From NCBI RefSeq assembly GCF_040183065.1, contig NC_091119.1, forward strand, positions 64,652,392 to 64,716,391: 64,000 nt of DNA, given 5' to 3'. The notes beneath the pieces were generated by a model. It was given only the letters and a program-made list of their open reading frames with translations. It searched no databases and was not told the origin of the DNA. Shown here one piece after another: positions 1 to 8,713 of the stretch. Positions within the stretch are counted from its first letter, which is position 1, and each line of letters starts with the position of its first letter. Origin of the DNA: Periplaneta americana (taxonomy: Eukaryota; Arthropoda; Insecta; Blattodea; Blattidae). Both the position numbers and the translations under genes were made by a program.

Positions 1-56
1 TTAGTCTTATAATACACAGAACTTGCCTGTATGTATGGAACTATTTTGACTGCCTG

Positions 57-1398
57 GGGCCTGTTTCTCAAACCTCATGGACTAGTAATACTAGTCTGTA
101 CAGTAGTAATATTAGTTTATTTTACAAGTCTGTGTTTCTAGAAACTACAAGGGTAAAGTAGTAGTTACCAGTTCACAGACTAGTAATATTGGTCGATTTC
201 ACCAGTTCATAAGTGATTCTGTTTCTCAAAATGCTAATCTAGTTGATTATACTAGTATTCAACAGGAATATTGCTACAAGACTCTAAAGACTGGTGATTC
301 CTATATTATAAGTTACCAGTGACAACCTTTCTCAGATAATAAAACAAAATATTGCGGTTATGTGGTTTCGTGATTCTGATTGAAGTGATGAAGTTGTTAT
401 GAGAAGAGCTAAAATTATATAGAGAAAGAACAAATATTATTCCTTTAAAGGAGCATTGTTTAAATATAATGAAAAGTTTAGGTAAAGTGCTGAAAAGCTT
501 GAAGAGTTGTTAAATGTAGTGGGACCTGTCATAACAAGGCAAACAAATAGAAGTCATACATTATCAGCAAAGCTTCAAATACAAATTGCTCTACAAATCG
601 GGATGTTGATTATTTTCCAATGCCATCAGGTCTTTCTGTCCTAGACCAGCAAAACTTGCAGAATTCTTTACTAATAATCTAATACCAATTCATTAACTGC
701 AGTAATTTTTAAGTCAGTAATTTTTGCTGACTCTCCTTCTCCACTGCCAGTTCTTCTGATATTGTTAGCTTTAGCCTACAAATTAAATATAGAACGACAA
801 TAATAATTATGAATATATCAAATTTAAAACTAAAAAAAAAAAAAAACGAATTTTTCATCAAGTCATAAGTGACATTCATGTCGGAAGTAGATCCACAAGT
901 GAATTTGAATTGGTACTTATCGAAGTTGCTTTCTTAATGTTGGGCCAGTAAGTGTCCCTAACGTATGCATAATCTTTGTTCTGAGGCATCTGTACCCTAG
1001 CCTCACACATGACAAAATTTCTTGTCATTTCGTTTACTTCATCATTTTTTGTAAATGTGCTTTAAAAAGCACCGAATAGTGTATCCTTTGATTTATTAAT
1101 CATATTGAGTATAGTTAATTTGCTTTTAATTGATGGAATTTCAACCGAAAAGAGAAATCAAAACCAAAACAAACAACTTAGCTTTCTAACCTCAAATCAC
1201 AATATCTACCAATGACTATAAACAAAAGAACTCAATCAGCTGACTAGTGAAAGAGATCATGTGACTAGTGAAAAATTGTCACAAGTTACTAGACTGGTAA
1301 AATAGTTTGAGAAACAGAATCTACTAGAGCTGGTGAAATATACTCTGGTAACTAGTAACTGGTGAACTACTAAACTAGTATTTTTGAGAAACAGGCCC
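57..1398 (+). mobile_element. PIF/Harbinger-type DNA transposon copy A
   Basis: The ends are GGGCCTGTTTCTCAAA and TTTGAGAAACAGGCCC, with further inverted sub-repeats of A/T-C-T-A-G-T type inside. The target duplication is CTG (54-56 and 1399-1401). The plus strand at about 497-595 reads K-L-E-E-L-L-N-V-V-G-P-V-I, followed by R-Q-T-N-R-S-H-T-L-S-A-K-L-Q-I-Q-I-A-L, which resembles the start of the HARBI1-like nuclease domain. The DDE region is mostly gone. The CTG duplication differs from the TWA usually given for PIF/Harbinger. The element sits in the coding sequence of the pseudogene at 1-3860. Confidence 0.8.
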
Positions 1399-1947
1399 CT
1401 GGAGATCCATGGTGAATACATTGCCCAGTTCCATTTCAGCATCCTCTTTATCCTTTTCTTTTTCTTTTCGAGGTTCCTGCTTCTTTCCATCATGTTGCAT
1501 CCACACAGCTTCACTTCCCCCCCCCCCGGTTTTGTAACTACAACAGGGGCCTATTTCTCAAAAATACTAGTTTAGTAGTTCACCAGTTACTAGTTACCAG
1601 AGTATATTTCACCAGCTCTATTACATTCTGTTTCTCAAACTATTTTACCAGTCTAGTAACCTGTGACAATTTTTCACTAGTCAGCTGATTGAGTTATTTT
1701 TTATAGTCATTGGTAGGTATTGTAATTTGAGGTTAGAAGGCTAAGATTTTTTGTGTTTTGATTTCTCTTTTCAGTTAAAATTCCATCAATTTAAAGTAAA
1801 GTAAACGAATGGACAAAAAATGTTGTAACGTGTGAGGCTGTGGAACTGATAGCCCACAACAAAGATTATGCATAGGTTACGAACACTTACTGGCCCAACA
1901 TTTAGAACACAACTTTGATGAGTACCAATTCAAGTTCACAGTATCAT

Positions 1948-2118
1948 CACAGTCTAGTATATACAGTCACGAAGCTTGAGTTATGAGGATGCTAGGAACA
2001 ATAGATTGTGCCAGTGCTATTTCGCATTGTATGTAATCAGGCGATATTAGCGATCCTAGTGGTTAGCAACTATCTATGCCTACGTATTGAGCTTCGTGAC
2101 TGTATATGCTAGACTGTG
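1948..2118. mobile_element. 171-bp MITE, CACAGTCTAG family
   Basis: The ends read CACAGTCTAGTATATACAG and its inverse, followed by TCACGAAGCTT-like bases. A 7-bp duplication GTATCAT lies at 1941-1947 and 2119-2125. It is nested in Harbinger copy B. The same ends bound the 4.6-kb element at 12881-17495, and the inner sequence (ATTAGCGATCCTAGTGG) is also shared, so this is probably a deletion derivative of that family. Confidence 0.8.
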
Positions 2119-2537
2119 GTATCATAATATGAACATATGATGTAGCTAGTGGGTCTACTGCCGACATGAATGCCACTTATAACTTAATGAAAAATTCGCT
2201 AATTTTTTTTTTTCAGTTTTACTTATGATCTATTCATAAATTAGTGTCGTTTCATATTTAATTTGTAGGCTGAAGTTGACAATGCCAGAAGAACTGGCAG
2301 TGGAGGAGGAAAGCCAGCAAAATTCACTGCAGTTGATTAATTGGTATCAGATTATTAGGAAAACATTCTGCATGTGTTGCTGGTCTAGGACAGAAAGACC
2401 TGATGGCATTGGAAAATAATCAACATCCCAATTTGTAGAGCAATTTGTATTTGAAGCTTTGCTGATAATGCATGCCTTCTATTATATATCTTGTTATGGC
2501 AGATTCCACTATATTTAACAACTCTCCAAACTTTTCA

Positions 2538-2765
2538 AAATTCAAATTATGTTTATTTAACGGTGCTCGCAACTGCAGAGGTTATATCAGCGTCACCGGT
2601 GTGCCGAAATTTTGTCCCGCAGGAGTTCTTGTATATGCCAGTAAATCTACTGACATGAGCCTGTCGCATTTAAACACACTTAAATGCCATCGACCTAGCT
2701 CGGGATCGAACCCGCAACCTCGAATATAGAAGGCTAGCGCTATACCAAGTGCGCTACCGAGGCTG
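2538..2765 (-). mobile_element. tRNA-headed SINE (family 1) nested in Harbinger copy B
   Basis: Reverse complement of the SINE at 60275-60509. It has a tRNA-like head with a degenerate B box (GGGTTCGATCCC on the minus strand), a body containing GACAGGCTCATGTCAGTAG, and an A-rich TTAAATAAA end at the left. Imperfect target duplications are ACTCTCCAAACTTTTCA (2521-2537) and ACTCTTCAAGCTTTTCA (2766-2782). It is a pol III-type retroposon that needs LINE enzymes in trans. Confidence 0.8.
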
Positions 2766-4232
2766 ACTCTTCAAGCTTTTCAGCACTTTACCTAAACTGT
2801 TCATTATATTTAAATAAATGCTCCCGTAAAGGAATAATAATTGTTCTTTCTCCTTATAGTTTTAGCTCTTCTCGCAACAACTTCATCACTTCAATCGGAC
2901 TCACTAAACCACATGTATTAAAAAAAATAAATACAATATTTTGTTTTGATTATCTGAGAAAGGTTGTCACTGGTAACTGATAATATAGAAATCACCAGTC
3001 TTTAGAGTCTTGTAGGAATATTCCTGTTGAATACTAGTATAATCAACTAGATTAGTATTTTGAGAAACAGAATCACTTATGAACTGGTGAAATCGACCAA
3101 TATTACTAGTCTGTGAACTGGTAACTACTACTTTACCCTTGTAGATTCTAGAAACACAGACTTGTAGACTGTACAGACTAGTATTACTAGTCCATGAGTT
3201 TTGAGAAACAGGCCCCAGATGTCACATTCATCTTTCTTCGGGCTATAAATGCTGATGTTACTTTCCTGGAAAAGCAGGTTGAAATATCTCTGCTCAGAGG
3301 GTCAGTATTTTCATGTGCACATCTCTGTTTATACAAATCATGTACTGAATTTTGGAATGAACTGTAGGCTCTAAGTAAAGTTTGCTTGATGACTGTCGAC
3401 AATAATGGGAAGGTAGCTTAGGGAGACTATCAAAAAATGTCCACAGAAATTGTGTACCTTCTTCCTTTTTGGCATGAGTGTGGAAAACAGTAGAAGAAGA
3501 GGACATCCCATGCTTTGAATTTTCTAACCAATACCTGATACTCCAATCTTTTATTGCAAAAGTATTCAAGAACGGTTTCTTGCACACTTGAAACTTTTCG
3601 TTGTCCACATGGAAATGATACAACAAAGTACCTTTTCTTCTTGACTCACTAGTACTCTTTCCAGGACGTTTTGTCGGGATTACATCCACAAGACCGTTCA
3701 CGTATTGTTTTATCTGATCCCAGGTCATTTTATTCCAAGATATATAAAAAAAATCTCTTGTCTTTCAGCATTCCCAATTGCATTGCATTGTCTGAATTTT
3801 TTGACACATTTTGGAATTACATGATGCCTCTAGTTTCCTTGCATCCCTGTATGTGTCATGCGTTACTTTTCCAGTTTTCAGCCTTTTATACCCAACGTAG
3901 GCTCTCCCTTTCTGGCAGTTTTCACAGAATATTGTGTACACTTATTACAACGAAACTCAGTAACTAATAGGTACAGAAGTATTGATGTGTCAGATAAGTG
4001 CATACAGCTCGAATTGTCGGGAAAAACGATGCTTTGCGGCACACAGATTGACGTGCGTGTTTCCGTAGCATTGTTGAGAAATATTAAATTCAGTCTTTTC
4101 CTTCGATGACCCATATCAACTCATCCATATTAAATGAGCATGTATTACATTTCAATTTGTTACTGAAAGAAATGTAAAACTCCTTTAATTCATTAATTTC
4201 AAAGGCATATTTGTTCCGTTAAGTTCAATGTT

Positions 4233-4431
4233 AATTGAAAAATGAGTTCTATTCAGTCAATACTTAACATAAACACAATAAAACATGTTATAATAACATT
4301 TACACAGATTTAAAAACAAACGTTTTCGCCAATTTTGATTGGCATCTTCAGGTCGTGTAGGTCGAATGGAACATGTTATAAAAAGTGAACACTTGGTATA
4401 TGACGTTAAAAACCAAAGTTACAACTGTAAT
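4233..4431 (-). repeat. Left arm of the inverted repeat
   Basis: Near-identical reverse complement of 6648-6846; only a few differences are visible by eye. It holds the hairpin motif around 4327-4356. Confidence 0.85.
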
Positions 4432-4754
4432 ACAGTGGCGCCTCGTAGTCAAATGTTCAAGGTAGGCAAAATTTACAGAACATTTTTATGTAATTCCCGC
4501 GATTCAATGACAGCTCGCTTTCATCATGCCCCCCGAAAACTTAACTCTTGCTTACATAACAATACTGTTACATCAATGAGCCGTCTCATAATTTGTCGGT
4601 TTTTTCTAGTTTATTGTTATACTGTTGTCTTGCAACCCTTGTTGTTCAGACAACATTTCCAAAATTGGATTCAAATTCTTTTCAAGTCTCTTTAGACTTA
4701 CCGAGTTACAAATATGATCTGATTCCAAGTACCTTCTTTAGATTACAATAACAA

Positions 4755-5671
4755 ACGTGACCACCTACAGCTTAGCTTTAACTTCACTTCCTGTTAGCCA
4801 TTTATGTGTTTCATACCATAATTACTTACTTACAAATGGCTTTTAAAGAATCCGCAGGTTCATTGCCGCCCTCACATAAGCCCGCCATCGGTCCCTACAC
4901 TGTGCAAGGTTAATCCAGTCTCTATCATCATATCCCACCTCCCTCAAATCCATTTTAATATTATTCTCCCATCTACGTCTCGACCTCCCCAAATGTCTTT
5001 TTTTCCTCCGGCCTCCCAACTAACACACTATATGCATTTCTGGATTCGCCCATACGTGCTACATGCCCTGCCCATCTCAAACGTCTGGATTTAATGTTCC
5101 TAATTATGTCAGGTGAAGAATACAATGCATGCAGTTCTGTGTTGTGTAACTTTCTCCATTCTCCTGTAACTTCATCCTTCTTAGCCCCAAATATTTTCCT
5201 AAGAATCTTATTCTCAAACACCCTTTACCTATGTTCCTCTCTCAAAGTGAGAGTCCAAGTTTCACAACCATACAGAACAACCGGTAATATAACTGTTTTA
5301 TAAATTCTAACTTTCAGATTTTTTGACAGCAGACTGGATGACAAAAGCTTCTCAATCGAATAATAACAGGCATTTCCCATATTTATTCTGTGTTTAATTT
5401 CCTCCCGAGTATCATTTATATTTGTTACTGTTGCTCCAAGATATTTGAATTTTTCCACCTTTTCGAAGGATAAATCTCCAATTTTTATATTTCCATTTCA
5501 TAGTGTTTCATACCATGAAGGATTAAATTTTCTTGCACCTTTAGCACTGACTTTATGAACAATAGAGTTTAATGCAGGAGTGGGTCGTCCATTGTCCAAA
5601 ATACTTCTCTTTTCAATGTCATTACGACGCGAAAACGGACAACGTAACAGTTTACTTATTATATCAGTCAT
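4755..5671 (-). pseudogene. First exon of a hAT/ZMYM-like transposase, cut by a LINE
   Basis: An ATG at 5671 (minus) opens M-T-D-I-I-S-K-L-L-R and runs through N-G-R-P-T-P-A-L-N-S-I-V-H-K to R-K-F-N-P-S-W-Y-E-T at 5517. The LINE at 4820-5502 interrupts it. After one TSD is removed the reading continues H-K-W-L-T-G-S-E-V-K-A-K-L down to about 4765, where GTGG suggests a splice donor. The G-R-P-T-P motif and following helix match the start of the hAT gene at 8714 (G-R-P-T-P-E-L-P-D-L-V-H-K). No downstream exons were found nearby. Confidence 0.6.
4820..5502 (-). mobile_element. 5'-truncated LINE, GTAA-tailed family (copy 1)
   Basis: A 14-bp perfect duplication GTGTTTCATACCAT lies at 4806-4819 and 5503-5516. 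The 3' end with TTAC repeats (GTAA on the minus strand) is at the left. It encodes only the C-terminal part of ORF2: [18 protein letters not shown], and R-R-L-R-W-A-G-H-V-A-R-M-G-E. It matches copies at 42212-45393, 45681-46062, 60114-61703 and a short end at 35532-35640. A frameshift near 5225 splits it. Confidence 0.9.
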
Positions 5672-6315
5672 AATATAATATTATTGTTATCACTTACATT
5701 AACTATGAATCACCAAATATACATAACATTAATATACAGTACGTACTTGCAAAAATCACATTTTCTAAAATACACTGTTAAAAAAAAACATCTTTTAAAA
5801 CACATTGTTTAAAAACTGTTATACTACTCGTAACAATCTACGTTCCAACTCGTGAAACTTTCAAACATAAATTTCGCAAATCGTAGGTGTTCGATAATGC
5901 TCGTGGGTTCTCGTTAGGGCAGGCAGAATTCTAGCGCGCTGGCTTAAGCATAGAACGCATGCGCTAAGAAAGCATTTAGAATAGCGATCTCTTTTAATGC
6001 TTACTCCAGGGCCAGCTTTGAAGTTACGTGGAAGGTCGGCTAACTTCGCTTCTGCCTACCTTCTGACGCATCGTGATCTGGCCAGTGTATTCTTGTCTTA
6101 TAAATCGAACTGCCAGTAGTAAGCAACGTCCAACTAACCCTAAAAAATCCCATTCATAGTTAATTGAAGAATTTCTAAGCACCTAGACAAGAGTATATAA
6201 TTATATAAGGTTTTCCAAATGTGTTGGGGTAGTTAATAAATATCCACTTTTAGGTTTTTCTAAACGTGTTGAGGTAGGCTTAGCCTACCGTGCCTGCCCT
6301 GAGGAGCCGCCTCTG

Positions 6316-6654
6316 CTGTAATATCACTTAAAAACAGAGAATAGAATATAGCAAAAAGCCTCCATGATGTGTGTAGAATCAGTGTTGAAAGAGGCGTGTG
6401 TGAACCAAGGAAACAGCAAAACTCTTCTGTCATTGCAGATACAGTTTTCAAGATAGATTTGAAGATGTTACGAACAGGTCGGTCGTGTGGCCGTTCGTAG
6501 CATCTTCAAATCTATCTTGAAAACTGTATCTGCAATGACAGAAGAGTTTTGCTGTTTCCTTGGTTCACACACGCCTCTTTGAACACAGTGATTCTACACA
6601 CATCGTGGAGGCTTTTTGCTATATTCTATTCTCTGTTTTTAAGTGATATTACAG
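6316..6654. repeat. Large near-perfect hairpin (~160-bp arms)
   Basis: 6316-6475 and about 6493-6654 are reverse complements with few mismatches. CTGTAATATCACTTAAAAAC begins the left arm and its complement ends the right arm. The loop is roughly GTCGGTCGTGTGG. The right arm abuts the Penelope-like arm at 6648. The coding-like stretches on both strands are mirror images and are not genes. Confidence 0.85.
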
Positions 6655-6846
6655 TTGTAACTTTGGTTTTTAACGTCATATACCAAGTGTTCACTTTTTA
6701 TAACATGTTCCATTCGACCTATACGACCTGAAGATGCCAATCAAAATTGGCGAAAACGTTTGTTTTTAAATCTGTGTAATTGTTATTATAACATGTTTTA
6801 TTGTGTTTATGTTAAGTATTGACTGAATAGAACTCATTTTTCAATT
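6648..6846 (+). repeat. Right arm of the inverted repeat, hammerhead-like motif
   Basis: Contains C-T-G-A-A-G-A, T, a G-C-C-A-A-T/A-T-T-G-G-C stem with a CAAA loop, then G-A-A-A-A-C-G, with ACG before and CGT after able to pair. This resembles the hammerhead core CUGANGA...GAAA except for one extra T before stem II. Confidence 0.7.
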
Positions 6847-6858
6847 TCCTTTAATTCA

Positions 6859-7184
6859 GTTTGGTTATATTAAACTATTTTTCGCCGTACGCATTACTGT
6901 AAGAAGATATCTAATTGGAGGTAGACAGCTCGCACACTTTGTCCATAAAATAGCCTACAGCATTATTTTATTCTTCCGTGTTGAAATTTTTCTTATTCAG
7001 TTACGCGGTATTTCCAACAAATGTACCCTGAATGCAGTTAGGCGGTATTGCACGTTGTGTAGTTACGCGGAATTTCAGTAATATTTTCAGGAATTCAGAT
7101 ATGCGGTATTGTTTCAACACTTTTTTCTCACATTTACATGGTGAAATTACACTTTCCCGCGCTATCAAATGGTGCTCGCAGTGT
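6859..7184. other. Intergenic, with a recurring GCGGTATT motif
   Basis: No gene recognised. A short motif TTACGCGGTATT or close variants recurs near 7001, 7042, 7063 and 7101, and again at 7231 inside the next element. Its nature is unknown. Confidence 0.4.
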
Positions 7185-7902
7185 CAGGGATGCCAACTTA
7201 CCAAAAAACAAAAAATCGTCAAAAAGTCAAGTACGCGGTATTGTTTCTTCACCGACGAAGCCATCTTTTATTATGGCAGTGCTATTGAAACCCATTGTAG
7301 TTTCATGCGTGCAAGAACGATCTAAGCAGGGTCCGCTAAAGTTTACCATTGCCTTATAATTTTATTATATGTACTTGCGGACAATGTTAGTTAATCATAG
7401 ACCAGAATTAGTATGGTATTAACACACTTTTTCATTGTGCGGGTATACAATATCAACCTTTTATGTAAACTCGATTTGGTGCAACCACGTCCATTTCCTG
7501 CCTCATCCATTGTTGTGGTACAAATAAGGTATTCCGCATTCGTTAACCTCTTAATTTAATGTATGCATTGTTTTTGTAAATGAATTGATATATTTAATCA
7601 TAAAGAATAGATAATGAACTGAAATATTATTTTCATTTATTATATATTATGATATAGGTTATTATTTAATTTATCATTCCGCATTATAGTTTATTAACAC
7701 AGACGTACTTAAAACTTAAAACCAAACTCATTGTTGGCAGGCACGTCTCCAGCTCAGTATGAAATCAGATTTCGAACCGACTGGTGTGATTGTGAATGTG
7801 ATTATTTCCGAAGTGTCCAATATATTATTCTTGATCTACTTCTTTCAATTTTGAAGAAATATGCCGCGTAAAACTACATACGTACAAAAGTTTAGAGATG
7901 TG

Positions 7903-7956
<54 letters not shown>

Positions 7957-8364
7957 ATGTGTTGGAAGATTGGGTGGAAGAAGTTACCGGTGATAGTTCG
8001 AAAGCTCAGTGTAAATGGTGTAAGGTGATATTGAATGCAAAATATTAAGATTTAATTACCCATGCTGATAATTATACACACAAAAAGAGTAGCGAGTGTT
8101 TTTCTGTTGTTCGACAACATGATATTGCCATTCACTCCAGGTTTCTGGACAGAGGTGAGTGTTATTTCAATTTCCAGAGTATTATAAATACTAGAATTTT
8201 TTTAAAATTTGAAACCTAAAATTTCTCCAGTTCCTAAAACTATATAGTTTGTATTTCAAATCTGGAAATGTTGTGTTAAGAAAAATCTGGAGTTTTTTAA
8301 CTACAGTTTAGCGGGTTTTTTAAGCTTGTGCAGCGGTAAATGGAATTCTGAGTTGGCAACCCTG
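7185..8364 (+). mobile_element. hAT-like element carrying a BED-finger exon
   Basis: The ends CAGGGATGCCAACTT and its inverse GAGTTGGCAACCCTG are 15-bp terminal inverted repeats starting CAGGG, as in many hAT elements. The 8-bp flanks (CGCAGTGT and TACCAATA) do not match, so the target duplication is lost or the ends are slightly off. Inside is one exon (7861-8154). Confidence 0.55.
7861..8154 (+). pseudogene. BED-type zinc-finger exon of a hAT-like protein
   Basis: ATG at 7861 gives M-P-R-K-T-T-Y-V-Q-K-F-R-D-V, then a pure run of 52 A at 7903-7954. Then, in a shifted frame, come V-L-E-D-W-V-E-E-V, C-K-W-C-K-V-I-L-N-A-K and H-A-D-N-Y-T-H-K-K. The C-x2-C...H-x5-H layout is BED-like. A stop interrupts after N-A-K-Y. 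The exon ends at a good donor (CAGAG then GTGAGT). The A run breaks the frame by length. Confidence 0.6.
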
Positions 8365-8713
8365 TACCAATAGTGTAGCCGCAAGGTTTTAAAAATAGTG
8401 ATGATAATATTATTGAATATATTTTACTCGTATCAAGTTGGAAGTTTCCTTTTAGCTAGAATGTAAACTTGTTAATAAACAGTAGGCCTACATAGTTAAT
8501 TTATTTAATATGTTTATAATGTAGTTATTTCTGGACTGACTTTTATTGCATTCAGTTTGGTAAGCGAGGCCAACTACAGTTATTTGAATTTGTGTTTACG
8601 CTTGGAATTTACACATGTCGCGAAGTAGTTAATGCAGTTCGCTTTGTGGCATTGTCATTGAATTATTCTAGTTATATTAATTTTATTAACAACATTTGTA
8701 ATTTGTATGAAAA
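8365..8713. other. Intergenic, upstream of the hAT gene
   Basis: AT-rich; nothing recognised. It may hold the left end of the hAT element that follows, but no terminal repeat was identified. Confidence 0.4.

Larger units (their letters stand above)
1547..3215 (-). mobile_element. PIF/Harbinger-type DNA transposon copy B, with two nested insertions
   Basis: The ends GGGCCTATTTCTCAAA and TTTTGAGAAACAGGCCC are flanked by CAG (1544-1546 and 3216-3218). Its sequence is copy A in reverse complement, so the two copies are inserted head-on only 148 bp apart. It is longer than copy A because of a 171-bp MITE (1948-2118) and a SINE (2538-2765). Without these and their duplications it would be about 1.25 kb, close to copy A. 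It is non-coding now. Confidence 0.8.
1..3860 (-). pseudogene. Arthropod DDE-like (D-S-C-P-G-Q family) transposase-like pseudogene, split by two transposons
   Basis: Read right to left. About 3850-3735 gives a Cys-containing segment ending in a R-Q-E-I-F-like helix. Then comes 3728-3294 (M-T-W-D-Q-I-K, a V-C-K-K-x-F-L-N-T block, and S-L-P-K-L-P-S-H-Y-C-R). After frameshifts near 3340 and 3265 comes D-L-Y-K-Q-R-C, then P-K-K-D-E-C-D-I-C. The reading jumps over the transposon at 1547-3215 to C-S-Y-K-T-G at 1546, continues to V-F-T-M-D-L-Q at 1399, jumps the transposon at 57-1398, and ends A-V-K-I-V-P-Y-I-Q-A at 54-1. Removing one copy of each 3-bp TSD makes both codon junctions exact. The order matches a large family of predicted arthropod proteins that I know only by pattern. 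The copy leaves the window at base 1. A poly-G run near 1518-1528 and the frameshifts show that it is dead. It belongs to the same family as the element at 36449-39168. Confidence 0.75.
4193..6846. mobile_element. Inverted-repeat composite with Penelope-like ends
   Basis: Two almost identical ~200-bp arms lie inverted at 4233-4431 and 6648-6846. Each carries CCTGAAGATGCC, a short hairpin AAT-CAAA-ATT, then GGCGAAAACG (read from the right arm). A C-T-G-A-N-G-A, stem, G-A-A-A arrangement of this kind also ends the Penelope fragment at 58638-59335. A 12-bp direct repeat TCCTTTAATTCA lies at 4181-4192 and 6847-6858 and may be the target duplication, but the left arm starts about 40 bp inside it. 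Between the arms are a hAT-type exon, a LINE and a hairpin. No reverse transcriptase is visible, so the Penelope label is inference. Confidence 0.45.

Noticed and set aside
4339-4695. 118-codon plus-strand frame
   Set aside because: Runs from the Penelope-like arm into unrelated sequence; no family features.
6260-6731. Two similar ORFs on opposite strands (60 and 63 codons)
   Set aside because: Mirror images from the two arms of one hairpin.
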